From assembly GCA_023436615.1 (NCBI GenBank), contig JAEZIO010000020.1, positions 12,225-76,224 on the forward strand: 64,000 nucleotides of DNA, in the 5' to 3' direction. Shown piece by piece: positions 24,697 through 31,827 of this stretch. Within the stretch, counting starts at the first letter, position 1; every line of letters starts with the position of its first letter. Under the pieces are notes generated by a model. The model saw only the letters and a program-made list of their open reading frames with translations, ran no database searches and was not told the DNA's origin. The position numbers and the translations under genes were made by a program. The DNA comes from Pseudomonadota bacterium. Lineage in GTDB: Bacteria > Pseudomonadota > Alphaproteobacteria > Sphingomonadales > Sphingomonadaceae.

Positions 24697-25404
24697 TTAT
24701 CGCGCCGCGACAATTCGCCCGCTGCCGAAATTCTGGCGGCGGATGTTGGCGGGAGTTCCGACGTAGCGGAGCGTACCCGAACCGTAGACGCGTGCGTCAA
24801 GGCTACCCGTTGCCCGGACGGTGGCGTCGCCACTTCCGTAGAGCGACGCGCTGACGTTGGCCGCGTTGAGGCTCGCCAGGCGCGCGGTTCCCGAACCATG
24901 GATGTCGAGATCGAGTTCGCGCGTGCTTCCCGTCGCCTGCATGTCGCCCGAGCCCTGGATCATCAACTCGAGGCGGCCGCTCCTTACGCCCTGGATATCG
25001 ACATTGCCGCTTCCCGACGTCTTGAACGCTTCGAGGCTCGGCGTTGTCAGCCAGACCCGGATCGGTCCGCGCATCCGGTACGATCCGCGCGAACTGATCT
25101 TGAGCGTGCCGGCGCGAACTTCCGTGGTAATCAGCGGCAGAATGTTGTCGTCGGCGGCGATGACGAGCGACGGGCGCGCACCGACGCGCACCTGGACGTC
25201 TTCCGAGCCCATCGCCTCGACGCGCTGGAATGCGCCGACCGCCCGGTTCTGGCGAACGACGTTCCCGCTCCCCTGGATGACCGGCATGCGGTTGTGCACC
25301 ACCGTGGTCCAGCTCTGTGCCAGGACTCCCGAGGTCGGGAGGATCAAGGCGCTCGAAACGAGGGCGGCTGCAGCGATGATGAGAATGTTCTGGTGACGCG
25401 ACAT
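24697..25404 (-). CDS. Exported GIN-domain (DUF2807) protein
   Basis: 235 residues with a signal peptide (MSRHQNILIIAAAALVSSAL, cleavage near LAQS). The body is the head-GIN/DUF2807 beta-helix: a ladder of GSG turns (GSGNV, GSGDM, GSGTA, GSGDA, GSGTL, GSGRI) spaced about 19-21 residues apart. Such proteins are periplasmic or envelope-associated with no fixed function. Two tandem TACAnnTGTA boxes lie just upstream. It converges on the thiolase gene with a GC-rich hairpin in the seven-base gap. Confidence 0.85.
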   Translation of the reverse strand: MSRHQNILIIAAAALVSSALILPTSGVLAQSWTTVVHNRMPVIQGSGNVVRQNRAVGAFQRVEAMGSEDVQVRVGARPSLVIAADDNILPLITTEVRAGTLKISSRGSYRMRGPIRVWLTTPSLEAFKTSGSGNVDIQGVRSGRLELMIQGSGDMQATGSTRELDLDIHGSGTARLASLNAANVSASLYGSGDATVRATGSLDARVYGSGTLRYVGTPANIRRQNFGSGRIVAAR

Positions 25405-25425
25405 GATCCTGGCTCCCTTTGTACG

Positions 25426-25451
25426 CTACATTTGTAGCGCTACATTTGTAG
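25426..25451. promoter_or_regulatory. Tandem TACAnnTGTA operator (BlaI/MecI/CopY type)
   Basis: Two identical 12-base palindromes CTACATTTGTAG occupy 25426-25437 and 25440-25451, 14 bases centre to centre. TACAnnTGTA is the established half-site core for BlaI, MecI and CopY winged-helix repressors. The boxes sit 22-47 bases before the GIN-domain gene and 49-74 bases before the divergent DUF4126 gene, so both could be controlled. No BlaI-type regulator is in the window. Confidence 0.7.
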
Positions 25452-25499
25452 AGCGCAAGCACTTTTTCGACGAACGGTGGAAATGCTAGGGCTGTAGCG

Positions 25500-26099
25500 A
25501 TGTCGGCAGTCGAGCTTATCGCACTCGCCTCGACCGTCAGCCTGCTCGCGGGCTGGCGGCTGTATCTCGTGACGTTCGCGACCGGCCTGGCGATGAAATT
25601 CGGCTGGCTTGCCCTCCCCGACCAGCTTCGCGGGCTCGGTGTCCTCGCCGACAACTGGATCATCGGAATTGCAGCGCTCGGAGCGCTTGCGGAATTCTTT
25701 GCCGACAAGATCGCGTGGGTGGATAGCGCCTGGGACGCCATTCACAGCGTGGTGCGGCCGCTCGGCGGCGCATTGCTGTCGATGGCGATCGTCGACGGCG
25801 CCGACCCGGCCTGGCAGGTCGCAAGCTTCCTCCTCGGTGGCGGCGCGGCGTTCCTCGCGCACGCGGGCAAGGCGGGTGCGCGCACCATCGTCAACGCGAG
25901 CCCGGAGCCCTTCTCCAATGTGGCCGTCTCGAGCGCCGAGGACGTAGCCACCGGCGGGCTCTTTGCGCTGGCGATCGCGAACCCGATCGCGGCCGCACTG
26001 ATTGCCGCGCTTCTCGTCCTGCTGTCGCTGTGGCTGGTGTGGAAGGCGCGCCGGCTTCTCAAGCGCATCCTGCCGCCGCCTCGCAGGCGGACCGGTTGA
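25500..26099 (+). CDS. DUF4126-type membrane protein
   Basis: 199 residues, mostly hydrophobic with about five membrane segments. The early motif LASTVSLLAGWRLYLVTFAT and the loop DKIAWVDSAWDAIHSVVRPL fit DUF4126, a family of inner-membrane proteins without assigned function. The C-terminus is a basic cytoplasmic tail (RRLLKRILPPPRRR). It is divergent from the GIN-domain gene and shares its operator region. Confidence 0.8.
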   Translation: MSAVELIALASTVSLLAGWRLYLVTFATGLAMKFGWLALPDQLRGLGVLADNWIIGIAALGALAEFFADKIAWVDSAWDAIHSVVRPLGGALLSMAIVDGADPAWQVASFLLGGGAAFLAHAGKAGARTIVNASPEPFSNVAVSSAEDVATGGLFALAIANPIAAALIAALLVLLSLWLVWKARRLLKRILPPPRRRTG

Positions 26100-26148
26100 A
26101 CCGCAGCTGCTTCGACGGGTTGTCACGGCAAACGAGGAGAGCGGAACG

Positions 26149-26406
26149 ATGCCTGTTTCTGAACAACCGTTGGTCGAGCGCGTGGCGCGGGTTCTTGCCG
26201 GCGCTGCTCACAGCAGCAATGCCGAAGGGAGCGACCCGTCCGCCGGCGACAAGGTCGACATGGTCTGGCGCCAACATGTGAACGAGGCGCTGGCTGTGCT
26301 GCATACGATGCGCGAACCCGACGAGCAGATGGCGGCGCAGGGCGATCCCGACACTTGGGCGCGCATGGTCGAAACGGCGATCGCGGGCTGGAACCGGCAG
26401 GACTGA
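26149..26406 (+). CDS. Small hypothetical protein
   Basis: 85 residues from ATG 26149 (GAGGAGAG upstream). It contains VERVARVLAGAAHSSNAEGS and WRQHVNEALAVLHTMREPDE, then EQMAAQGDPDTWARMVETAI. The order of a short helical start followed by a W..HV..A..VL..MREP motif suggests a small soluble helical protein. No family is recognised. It follows the DUF4126 gene by 49 bases. Confidence 0.65.
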   Translation: MPVSEQPLVERVARVLAGAAHSSNAEGSDPSAGDKVDMVWRQHVNEALAVLHTMREPDEQMAAQGDPDTWARMVETAIAGWNRQD

Positions 26407-26417
26407 CGTCCATCCGC

Positions 26418-26459
26418 AAAAAGACGAAAGGCCGCCCGGGTCGCCCCGAACGGCCTTTC
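26418..26459 (-). terminator. Rho-independent terminator of mini-transcript 1
   Basis: On the minus strand GAAAGGCCG (26459-26451) pairs with CGGCCTTTC (26434-26426), followed by GTC and five T residues (26422-26418). It lies 32 bases after the 22-codon mini-ORF stop. On the plus strand the stem could also end transcripts from the 26149 gene, but the T-run there is weak. Confidence 0.75.
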
Positions 26460-26490
26460 CATTGTCTAGCCGGAAGCGGCCTGACGCCTT

Positions 26491-26559
26491 TTAGGCGGCA
26501 ACCCCCGCGGAGGCTGCGCTCACCAGACTGGCCGCGTACGGCGTGTGACAATGAGACAT
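26491..26559 (-). CDS. Mini-ORF 1 (22 codons) behind an extended Shine-Dalgarno
   Basis: ATG 26559 to TAA 26493-26491, beginning MSHCHTPYAASLV and ending with an Ala/Ser/Gly tail. The start is preceded by AAAGGAGGTGGTCTG. The block around the start is nearly identical to that of mini-ORF 2 at 30666-30713, but the peptides diverge after MSH. Downstream of the PhaZ gene and upstream of a terminator. Translation is likely from the ribosome site; function unknown. Confidence 0.55.
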   Translation of the reverse strand: MSHCHTPYAASLVSAASAGVAA

Positions 26560-26586
26560 CAGACCACCTCCTTTCGTTGCGTTGAA
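26551..26586 (-). repeat. 36-bp shared leader block, copy 1
   Basis: Matches 30705-30740 at 33 of 36 positions. It spans the proposed 5' end, the long Shine-Dalgarno element, the ATG and the first codons (MSH) of mini-ORF 1. The matching stops abruptly after the third codon, and upstream it ends nine bases from the candidate -10 in both copies. Confidence 0.85.
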
Positions 26587-26595
26587 CACAACCAC

Positions 26596-26624
26596 GAAAA
26601 TGGTGATTACCGAAGTGCTTTCAA
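26596..26624 (-). promoter_or_regulatory. Candidate promoter of mini-transcript 1
   Basis: TTGAAA (26624-26619), 17-base spacer, ATTTTC (26601-26596). The -10 is weak, but the distance from it to the shared block (nine bases) is exactly that at the second locus. It lies just after the PhaZ stop. Confidence 0.35.
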
Positions 26625-26628
26625 GATC

Positions 26629-27861
26629 TTAGGTCGCGTGGCTCGCGATCCATTCTTCGACCACGGGAGCGATCTTCTCGCGCCATTTGCGGCCGTTGAA
26701 GATGCCATAATGGCCGGCGCCCTCGGCCATGAAATAGCGCTTCTTCGCTGGCGCCAGCTTCGATGCGAGGTCTAGGGCAGCCCTCGTCTGGCCGAGGCCG
26801 GAAATGTCGTCGCGCTCTCCTTCGATCGCGAGGAGAGCGGTATCGGTGATGGCCTTTGGATCGACCTTGCGTCCCCGGTGCGTGAGCTTCCCCTTGGGCA
26901 GCAGGTGCCGCTGGAAGACCACGTCCACCGTCTGAAGATAGAATTCGGCCGTCATGTCGCAGACCGATCGGTACTCGTCGTAAAATGTCCGCGTGACGTC
27001 GGCATTCTCATCGTCGCCGGCGACCAGATGCTTGAACATCTCCCAGTGGCTGGACAGGTGGTCGCCAAGGTTCATCGCCATGAAGCCGGCGAGCTGCATG
27101 AAGCCCGGATACACCCGCCGGCCGGCTCCGGGGTACAGGCCAGGGACAGTCGCGATGACGTTGTGCTCGAACCAGCTCAGCGGGCGCTGCGTCGCGACTG
27201 TGTTGACCGCGGTCGGTGCTTTGCGCGTGTCGACCGGGCCGCCCATCATTGTCAGGGTTTGCGGCCGGAACGGATGCTTGTCCGCGTTCATCAGTGCTGT
27301 CGCCGCGAAGGCCGGGACCGACGGCTGGCATACCGCGATCATGTGCGGGCGCTCGCCCCTCGTCTCGCCGATCCGGTCGAGAAAGGCGATCAGGTAATCG
27401 ATATAATCGTCGAGGTCGAACCGGCCCTCGGCTGCCGGAACGAGCTTCGCGTCGCGCCAGTCGGTGATGTAGACGTCGTGGCGCGGCAGCATCCGCTCGA
27501 CGGTCCCGCGCAGAAGCGTCGCGTAATGGCCGGACATCGGCGCAACGATCAGCAGCGGCGGCCCAACATCGACGCCCGCTCGCACAAAGCGCTTCAGCTG
27601 TCCGAACGGCTTGCGCAGGACCACCTCTTCGCGAACGGCGACGGTCTTCCCCCCGACCTTGGTTGTATCAAGGCCGAACTTCGGCTTGCCGCGCGGCGCC
27701 GAGGCGTGAGCGAAGACCTCGAGGCTCGCCGCGACGAGTGGGCTCGCCGACGCATAAGCCCAAGGATTGGCGGGGTTGGTGAGCCAGCCTGCGCCGAGCC
27801 CGGCCAGCTTGCTCGCGCCCGCAAGGAAGGAGCGCTGCACCTCATAAGCATCATAAAGCAT
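26629..27861 (-). CDS. phaZ: Intracellular polyhydroxyalkanoate depolymerase
   Basis: 410 residues from ATG 27861 (MLYDAYEVQRSFLAGASKLA). The N-terminal segment MLYDAYEVQ and the alpha/beta-hydrolase core (LLIVAPMSGHYATLLRGTVE, DVYITDWRDA, MIAVCQPSVPAFAATALM) are those of intracellular PHB depolymerases, whose nucleophile is the Cys of VCQPS. It mobilises stored polymer. The C-terminal His is in AEGAGHYGIFNGR. Two flanking PHA-related genes (29740-32890) support the assignment. The gene diverges from the ABC transporter with 103 bases between. Confidence 0.93.
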   Translation of the reverse strand: MLYDAYEVQRSFLAGASKLAGLGAGWLTNPANPWAYASASPLVAASLEVFAHASAPRGKPKFGLDTTKVGGKTVAVREEVVLRKPFGQLKRFVRAGVDVGPPLLIVAPMSGHYATLLRGTVERMLPRHDVYITDWRDAKLVPAAEGRFDLDDYIDYLIAFLDRIGETRGERPHMIAVCQPSVPAFAATALMNADKHPFRPQTLTMMGGPVDTRKAPTAVNTVATQRPLSWFEHNVIATVPGLYPGAGRRVYPGFMQLAGFMAMNLGDHLSSHWEMFKHLVAGDDENADVTRTFYDEYRSVCDMTAEFYLQTVDVVFQRHLLPKGKLTHRGRKVDPKAITDTALLAIEGERDDISGLGQTRAALDLASKLAPAKKRYFMAEGAGHYGIFNGRKWREKIAPVVEEWIASHAT

Positions 27862-27964
27862 CTGGTGCTGATGTGGCGGCTCTCTCGCACCTGCGCAAGA
27901 TGATGCTGCAGCGCAACAGCGGTCGCGATTGAGGCGCCGGGCATGCACTGCTAGGCGGCAACTC

Positions 27965-29743
27965 ATGGCGGGGAGCAAGGACAGGAAGCGCGCAAGCCTC
28001 GGCAACCTGATGCTCGTCTGGCGGTTCGCGGGGCGCTACCCGCAGCAGATAGCCGCCGCCCTCTTCTTCCTGATCCTGTCGTCGGCCGCGACTCTTGCTA
28101 TCCCCTATGGATTCAAGCGCGTGATCGACCGCGGCTTCGGAAGCGGCGCAGCGAGCGGCGAGGCCGTGACGCAGGCATTCCACTATCTGCTCATGATTGT
28201 CGTCGTGCTGGCTGCGGCGACCGCGCTGCGCTTCTATTTCGTGTCCTGGCTCGGCGAGCGCACCGTCGCTGACCTCAGGCTCGCCGTGCAGAAGAACCTG
28301 CTGACGCTGCCGCCGCGCTTCTTCGAGGAAAACCGCCCGTCGGAGATCGCGTCGAGGCTGACCGCCGACACGGCAATCCTGGAACAGGTCGTCGGCTCGA
28401 GCGTGTCCATCGCCCTCCGCAACCTCGCCACGGGCTTCGGGGGAATCCTCTACCTGTTCGCATTGTCGCCCAAGCTGGCCGGAATGCTGGTCATCGGTAT
28501 CCCGCTCGTCTTCGGGCCCGTTGTCCTCTTCGGCCGGCGGATCCGCGCGCTCAGCCGCGCGTCGCAGGATAAGATCGCAGATGTCGGCTCAACCGTCGCC
28601 GAGACGCTCGGCGCAATGAAGGTGGTGCAGGCGTTCGGCCAGGAAGATCGCGAGCTCGGTCGCTTCCGCACCACCGTCGAAACCGCATTCGGAGTTGCCC
28701 GCCGGCGCTTTGGAATGCGGGCGATCATGACCTTCACCATCATCACCCTGGTGTTCGGCGCGATCGTCCTGCTGCTGTGGGAAGGCGCGAGCGACGTCGC
28801 AGCGGGGCGGATGAGCGGTGGCTCGATTGCCGCGTTCGTGTTCACGGGCGTGCTCGTCGGCGGCGCGTTCGGCGCGCTCACGGAAACCTATGGCGACCTG
28901 CTTCGCGGTTCGGGCGCGGCGGGCCGAATCTACGAGCTCCTTGTCGCCAAACCGGAAATCCACGCGCCGGCGGAACCCGTCCCGCTGCCGCATCCGTCGC
29001 AGGGGGCGCTGCAGTTCGACGACGTCACCTTCCGCTATCCCACTCGGCCTGAGGACAAGGCGCTCCACGACCTGTCGCTGAGCATCGCTCCGGGCGAGAC
29101 GGTCGCCGTCGTCGGGCCATCGGGCGCCGGCAAGTCGACGCTTTTTCAGCTCGCGCTGCGTTTCTACGACCCGCAACACGGACGCGTGCTGTTCGACGGG
29201 GTCGACGTCCGCGACGCCGACCCCGGCGAGATCCGCCGCCAAATCGCGCTAGTGCCGCAGGAGACGATCATCTTCGCGGCATCCGCACGCGACAACATTC
29301 GCTACGGCCGCTGGGATGCGAGCGACGAAGAGATCGTCGAAGCCGCGAAAGCGGCGAACGCCCACGAATTCCTGGAAACGCTGCCGGACCGCTACGACAC
29401 GTTCCTCGGCGAAAGCGGCGCGCGCCTCTCCGGCGGCCAGCGCCAGCGCATTGTCATTGCGCGCGCGTTGCTTCGGGACGCGCCGCTCCTCCTGCTGGAT
29501 GAGGCGACGTCAGCGCTCGACGCGCATAGCGAACGCCTAGTTCAGGAAGCGCTCGAGCGGTTGATGAAGACGCGCACGACGGTGGTGATCGCCCACCGTC
29601 TCGCGACCACGCGCGCTGCCGACCGGATCATCGTGATGGAGAGCGGCCGGATCGTCGAGGAAGGCACGCATGCGAGCCTGACGAAGGCGAACGGGCTCTA
29701 CGCGAGCCTCGCACGCCTCCAGTTTGCAGGTCAGGCCGCCTAG
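27965..29743 (+). CDS. ABC exporter, fused membrane and ATPase domains (MsbA/LmrA type)
   Basis: 592 residues from ATG 27965. The N-terminal half has six membrane helices (about 30-320), the C-terminal half an ATPase with Walker A GPSGAGKST, Q-loop LVPQETIIF, signature LSGGQRQR and Walker B LLLLDEATSALD, plus the H-loop His in VIAHRLATTR. The protein works as a homodimer. MsbA-like exporters move lipids, lipid A or drugs; here substrate is unknown. It converges with the Ser/Gly/Arg-rich gene, overlapping stops by four bases. Confidence 0.93.
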   Translation: MAGSKDRKRASLGNLMLVWRFAGRYPQQIAAALFFLILSSAATLAIPYGFKRVIDRGFGSGAASGEAVTQAFHYLLMIVVVLAAATALRFYFVSWLGERTVADLRLAVQKNLLTLPPRFFEENRPSEIASRLTADTAILEQVVGSSVSIALRNLATGFGGILYLFALSPKLAGMLVIGIPLVFGPVVLFGRRIRALSRASQDKIADVGSTVAETLGAMKVVQAFGQEDRELGRFRTTVETAFGVARRRFGMRAIMTFTIITLVFGAIVLLLWEGASDVAAGRMSGGSIAAFVFTGVLVGGAFGALTETYGDLLRGSGAAGRIYELLVAKPEIHAPAEPVPLPHPSQGALQFDDVTFRYPTRPEDKALHDLSLSIAPGETVAVVGPSGAGKSTLFQLALRFYDPQHGRVLFDGVDVRDADPGEIRRQIALVPQETIIFAASARDNIRYGRWDASDEEIVEAAKAANAHEFLETLPDRYDTFLGESGARLSGGQRQRIVIARALLRDAPLLLLDEATSALDAHSERLVQEALERLMKTRTTVVIAHRLATTRAADRIIVMESGRIVEEGTHASLTKANGLYASLARLQFAGQAA

Positions 29744-30462
29744 CTCGAGCTTCCGCCGCCCGAGCTTCCGCCGGAGCTACCTCCGCCGGAGCTTCCGCCG
29801 CGGCCGCCGCGCCCGCTGCTTCCGCCGGAGCGCGAGCCGCCACGCGACGAGGAGGAGGACTTGCGCGCGCCGCTGCTGCGGCTCTTGGGTCCGCCGCTGC
29901 TCGATTTGGCGGCGCCGGACTTGCGAGCACCGGAGCCCGAGCGCGAGCTCGTCCCCGAGCTTTTTGCCGACGACCGCGACGACGAGCCGCTGCTTTTCGA
30001 CGCGGAAGACGAGGAACGACCGCTACCGCTGCTGCGCCCGCCGGAGCTGCTGCGTGCGCCTGAGCTGCTCCGCCCACTCGACCTGCTGGAGCCGCTGCTG
30101 CCCTCCTCCATAGGCCATTTGCCGGACATGACGCGCTGAGCGGCATCGGCAACCGCCTCGGCGATCAGTGCGCCAAGTTTCGTCGCGCTCGACATCACCG
30201 AGCTCGCCGCGTTGCTGGCGCTGTCCGCCGCTTCCATTCCTGCATCCTTGATAGCCTTGCGCGCCTTGGGACTGGCGCTGATTGCCGCGGCCGCCGCGGC
30301 GAGGCCGGCGGCGAGCATTTCCTTGCTCATTGCTGCCTTGGCGATCTTGTCGACCGTGGACGTGCTCGACCTCGACGAGCGCGATCCGGACGAGCCAGAC
30401 GAGCTCGAGCCCGACGACCTGGAAGATTTCGAGGATTTCGTACGCCTGCTGGATTTTGCCAT
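29740..30462 (-). CDS. Ser/Gly/Arg-rich protein with central Ala helix, possible PHA-granule or nucleoid protein
   Basis: 240 residues from ATG 30462 (GGGAGG six bases upstream). Residues 1-35 are Ser/Arg/Lys repeats, 36-120 form an Ala-rich amphipathic helical region (KEMLAAGLAAAAAAISASPK), and 121-240 are low-complexity Ser/Gly/Arg repeats. The layout resembles PhaF-type phasins, where a helix binds polymer and a basic repetitive tail binds DNA, but sequence homology cannot be shown. The location two genes after phaR supports a granule role. Confidence 0.6.
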   Translation of the reverse strand: MAKSSRRTKSSKSSRSSGSSSSGSSGSRSSRSSTSTVDKIAKAAMSKEMLAAGLAAAAAAISASPKARKAIKDAGMEAADSASNAASSVMSSATKLGALIAEAVADAAQRVMSGKWPMEEGSSGSSRSSGRSSSGARSSSGGRSSGSGRSSSSASKSSGSSSRSSAKSSGTSSRSGSGARKSGAAKSSSGGPKSRSSGARKSSSSSRGGSRSGGSSGRGGRGGSSGGGSSGGSSGGGSSS

Positions 30463-30590
30463 CGCGAACCTCCCGTTTGATGCCGGGATAGACACCTGAG
30501 GCGAACAACAGTTCCGTTGCGGCGGCGAAAAGGCAGAGGATTCTGGCGGCTTGTTGGACGGGCGTTCGGGTCGCGACGCGCAGATACGTT

Positions 30591-30620
30591 AAAGGGGACC
30601 GCCGACGTGCGGCGATCCCC
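30591..30620 (-). terminator. Rho-independent terminator of mini-transcript 2
   Basis: An 11-bp stem, 30620-30610 with 30604-30594 (one G-T pair), loop of five bases and a short T-run (30593-30591) on the minus strand. A second hairpin CGGCCG/CGGCCG and a GTTCAGC/GCTGAAC pairing lie between it and the mini-ORF start, so the whole short transcript could fold. Confidence 0.7.
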
Positions 30621-30665
30621 TCGAACATGGTCAGCGGCCGGAAGTGACGGCCGTCCGTTCAGCGA

Positions 30666-30713
30666 TTACCGACGGACACCCCTTTCCGACCTCTGTGCTG
30701 AACCATGAGACAT
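30666..30713 (-). CDS. Mini-ORF 2 (15 codons) behind a 14-nt perfect Shine-Dalgarno
   Basis: ATG 30713 to TAA 30668-30666, beginning MSHGSAQRSERGV. It is preceded by AAAGGAGGTGATCC (30728-30715), complementary to 14 bases at the 3' end of 16S rRNA. The first three codons are shared with mini-ORF 1. The peptide is short, basic and hydrophilic. It lies between the 30842-31312 gene and the granule-type gene. It may be a real peptide, or merely the reading frame of a structured RNA. Confidence 0.5.
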   Translation of the reverse strand: MSHGSAQRSERGVRR

Positions 30714-30740
30714 CGGATCACCTCCTTTCGCTGCGTTGAA
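30705..30740 (-). repeat. 36-bp shared leader block, copy 2
   Basis: Matches 26551-26586 with three mismatches. The plus-strand reading resembles the 3' end of 16S rRNA (GGATCACCTCCTTT), because the block contains its complement. No other rRNA sequence surrounds either copy. Confidence 0.85.
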
Positions 30741-30749
30741 GCTGGACTG

Positions 30750-30778
30750 AAGATGAATCCGAGCGCCCTTCAGGACAA
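30750..30778 (-). promoter_or_regulatory. Candidate promoter of mini-transcript 2
   Basis: TTGTCC (30778-30773), 17-base spacer, CATCTT (30755-30750) on the minus strand, ending nine bases before the shared block. Spacing matches the locus at 26596-26624. Box similarity to consensus is modest. Confidence 0.35.
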
Positions 30779-30841
30779 GCCTTGTTTTGCGATCAGCTTT
30801 CGGCAATCCTCTTCGACTTCGCGCTTCCGACTCACGCGCGA

Positions 30842-31312
30842 TCAGCTCCGGCAATCCTCGATCACGCGCGCAGTCTCCGGCCACGCCGGCACCGTGAGCA
30901 ACGGCGTTCCGGCGGCGGCGGTAGCGAAGCGGCCGCGGCTGAAAGCGATCGCGTCCAGCAGCGGATCGGTCGCTGCAACCATCGCCGTCAACTCATTCGT
31001 CGCCTGGAATGTCGCGGGAACGCTTCGGGCGAGCGTGCTCGTCCACACCGACAGGGTGGGCGCTGCCGCTGGCACCCCTGTTCGAACGAATGCCACCGAG
31101 CGGTTCGCGCGGATGCAGCGGACGATCAGCCTGCGCGAGCCTGTGAGGTCGGTGAACGCCGATTCGCTGCCGCCGGCGATCGGTCGGTACGACCATGAGC
31201 CGAAGGTCGGGTGGACCTGGTCGACATCGAAGTGGGCGGGCGTCTGGGACAAAGCGGGGCTCTGCAACGGCAACGCGAGCGCTGCCGCGAACGCAAACAT
31301 GAGTTTTTTCAT
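30842..31312 (-). CDS. Exported protein of unknown function downstream of phaR
   Basis: 156 residues with a signal peptide (MKKLMFAFAAALALPLQSPA, cleavage near LSQ). Mature part: FGSWSYRPIAGGSESAFTD, RRLIVRCIRANRSVAFVRTG, LSVWTSTLARSVPATF, ending VIEDCRS. The two Cys could form a disulfide. It overlaps the phaR stop as ATGA, so it is co-translated with it, but nothing in its sequence suggests a PHA role. No family named. Confidence 0.75.
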   Translation of the reverse strand: MKKLMFAFAAALALPLQSPALSQTPAHFDVDQVHPTFGSWSYRPIAGGSESAFTDLTGSRRLIVRCIRANRSVAFVRTGVPAAAPTLSVWTSTLARSVPATFQATNELTAMVAATDPLLDAIAFSRGRFATAAAGTPLLTVPAWPETARVIEDCRS

Positions 31313-31827
31313 TTGGTCAGTCGATCGACTTTTTCCTGAAGCTTCGCAAGCTCCGCGCGAAGCTCATCGAGCTCCTTGTCCGATGCGGCCGCCGGCTTCT
31401 TCGCACCGCCGCGAAAGGCTCCGGCCGCGTCCTCGAAAGCGGCCATGTTCCGCTTGGCGATATCCGCGAAGGCATTACCCGCGAATGCATCGGACATCGC
31501 TTTCTGGTTGCGCTTGAACGCATCCATCGCCGCGTCGAGATATTGCGGCACGACGGCCTGCATCGAATTGCCGTAAAGCCCAATGAGCTGCTTGAGGAAT
31601 CCGACCGGAAGCATGGTCGATCCGCGCGCTTCCTCGTCGACGATGATCTGCGTGAGCACCTGGCGGGTGATGTCCTCACCGGTCTTCGCGTCGACGACCT
31701 CGAACTCGCGGCCCTCCCGAACCATTTCGGCGAGCCGGTCGAGCGTGATGTATGCGGAGCTTTCGGTGTCATAAAGCCGCCGGTTCGCGTACTTCTTGAT
31801 CGTTACCTTGCCGCCAGACTTGCCCAT
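31309..31827 (-). CDS. phaR: Polyhydroxyalkanoate synthesis repressor PhaR
   Basis: 172 residues from ATG 31827 (GGAG seven bases before). The N-terminal PHB/PHA accumulation DNA-binding domain is clear: TIKKYANRRLYDTESSAYIT, EVVDAKTGEDITRQVLTQII. The following PHB-binding region and C-terminal coiled coil (ELDELRAELAKLQEKVDRL) are also typical. PhaR represses phasin genes and its own gene until PHA granules titrate it. A TGC-N3-GCA element lies at 31873-31881, upstream. Confidence 0.93.
   Translation of the reverse strand: MGKSGGKVTIKKYANRRLYDTESSAYITLDRLAEMVREGREFEVVDAKTGEDITRQVLTQIIVDEEARGSTMLPVGFLKQLIGLYGNSMQAVVPQYLDAAMDAFKRNQKAMSDAFAGNAFADIAKRNMAAFEDAAGAFRGGAKKPAAASDKELDELRAELAKLQEKVDRLTK

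Noticed and set aside
24691..24711. A terminator hairpin (CGCGGC/GCCGCG) between the thiolase and GIN-domain genes
   Set aside because: There is no T-run and most of it lies within the end of the GIN-domain coding sequence; it may help termination, but support is too weak.
29745..30060. Dense short repeats resembling a CRISPR array or satellite
   Set aside because: They are degenerate codons for Ser, Gly and Arg in one open frame, without constant repeats or unique spacers.
30711..30730. A fragment of 16S rRNA (GGATCACCTCCTTT) on the plus strand
   Set aside because: No upstream 16S or downstream tRNA/23S sequence is present; the stretch is the complement of a strong ribosome-binding site before a mini-ORF, and a second copy occurs at 26562-26574.
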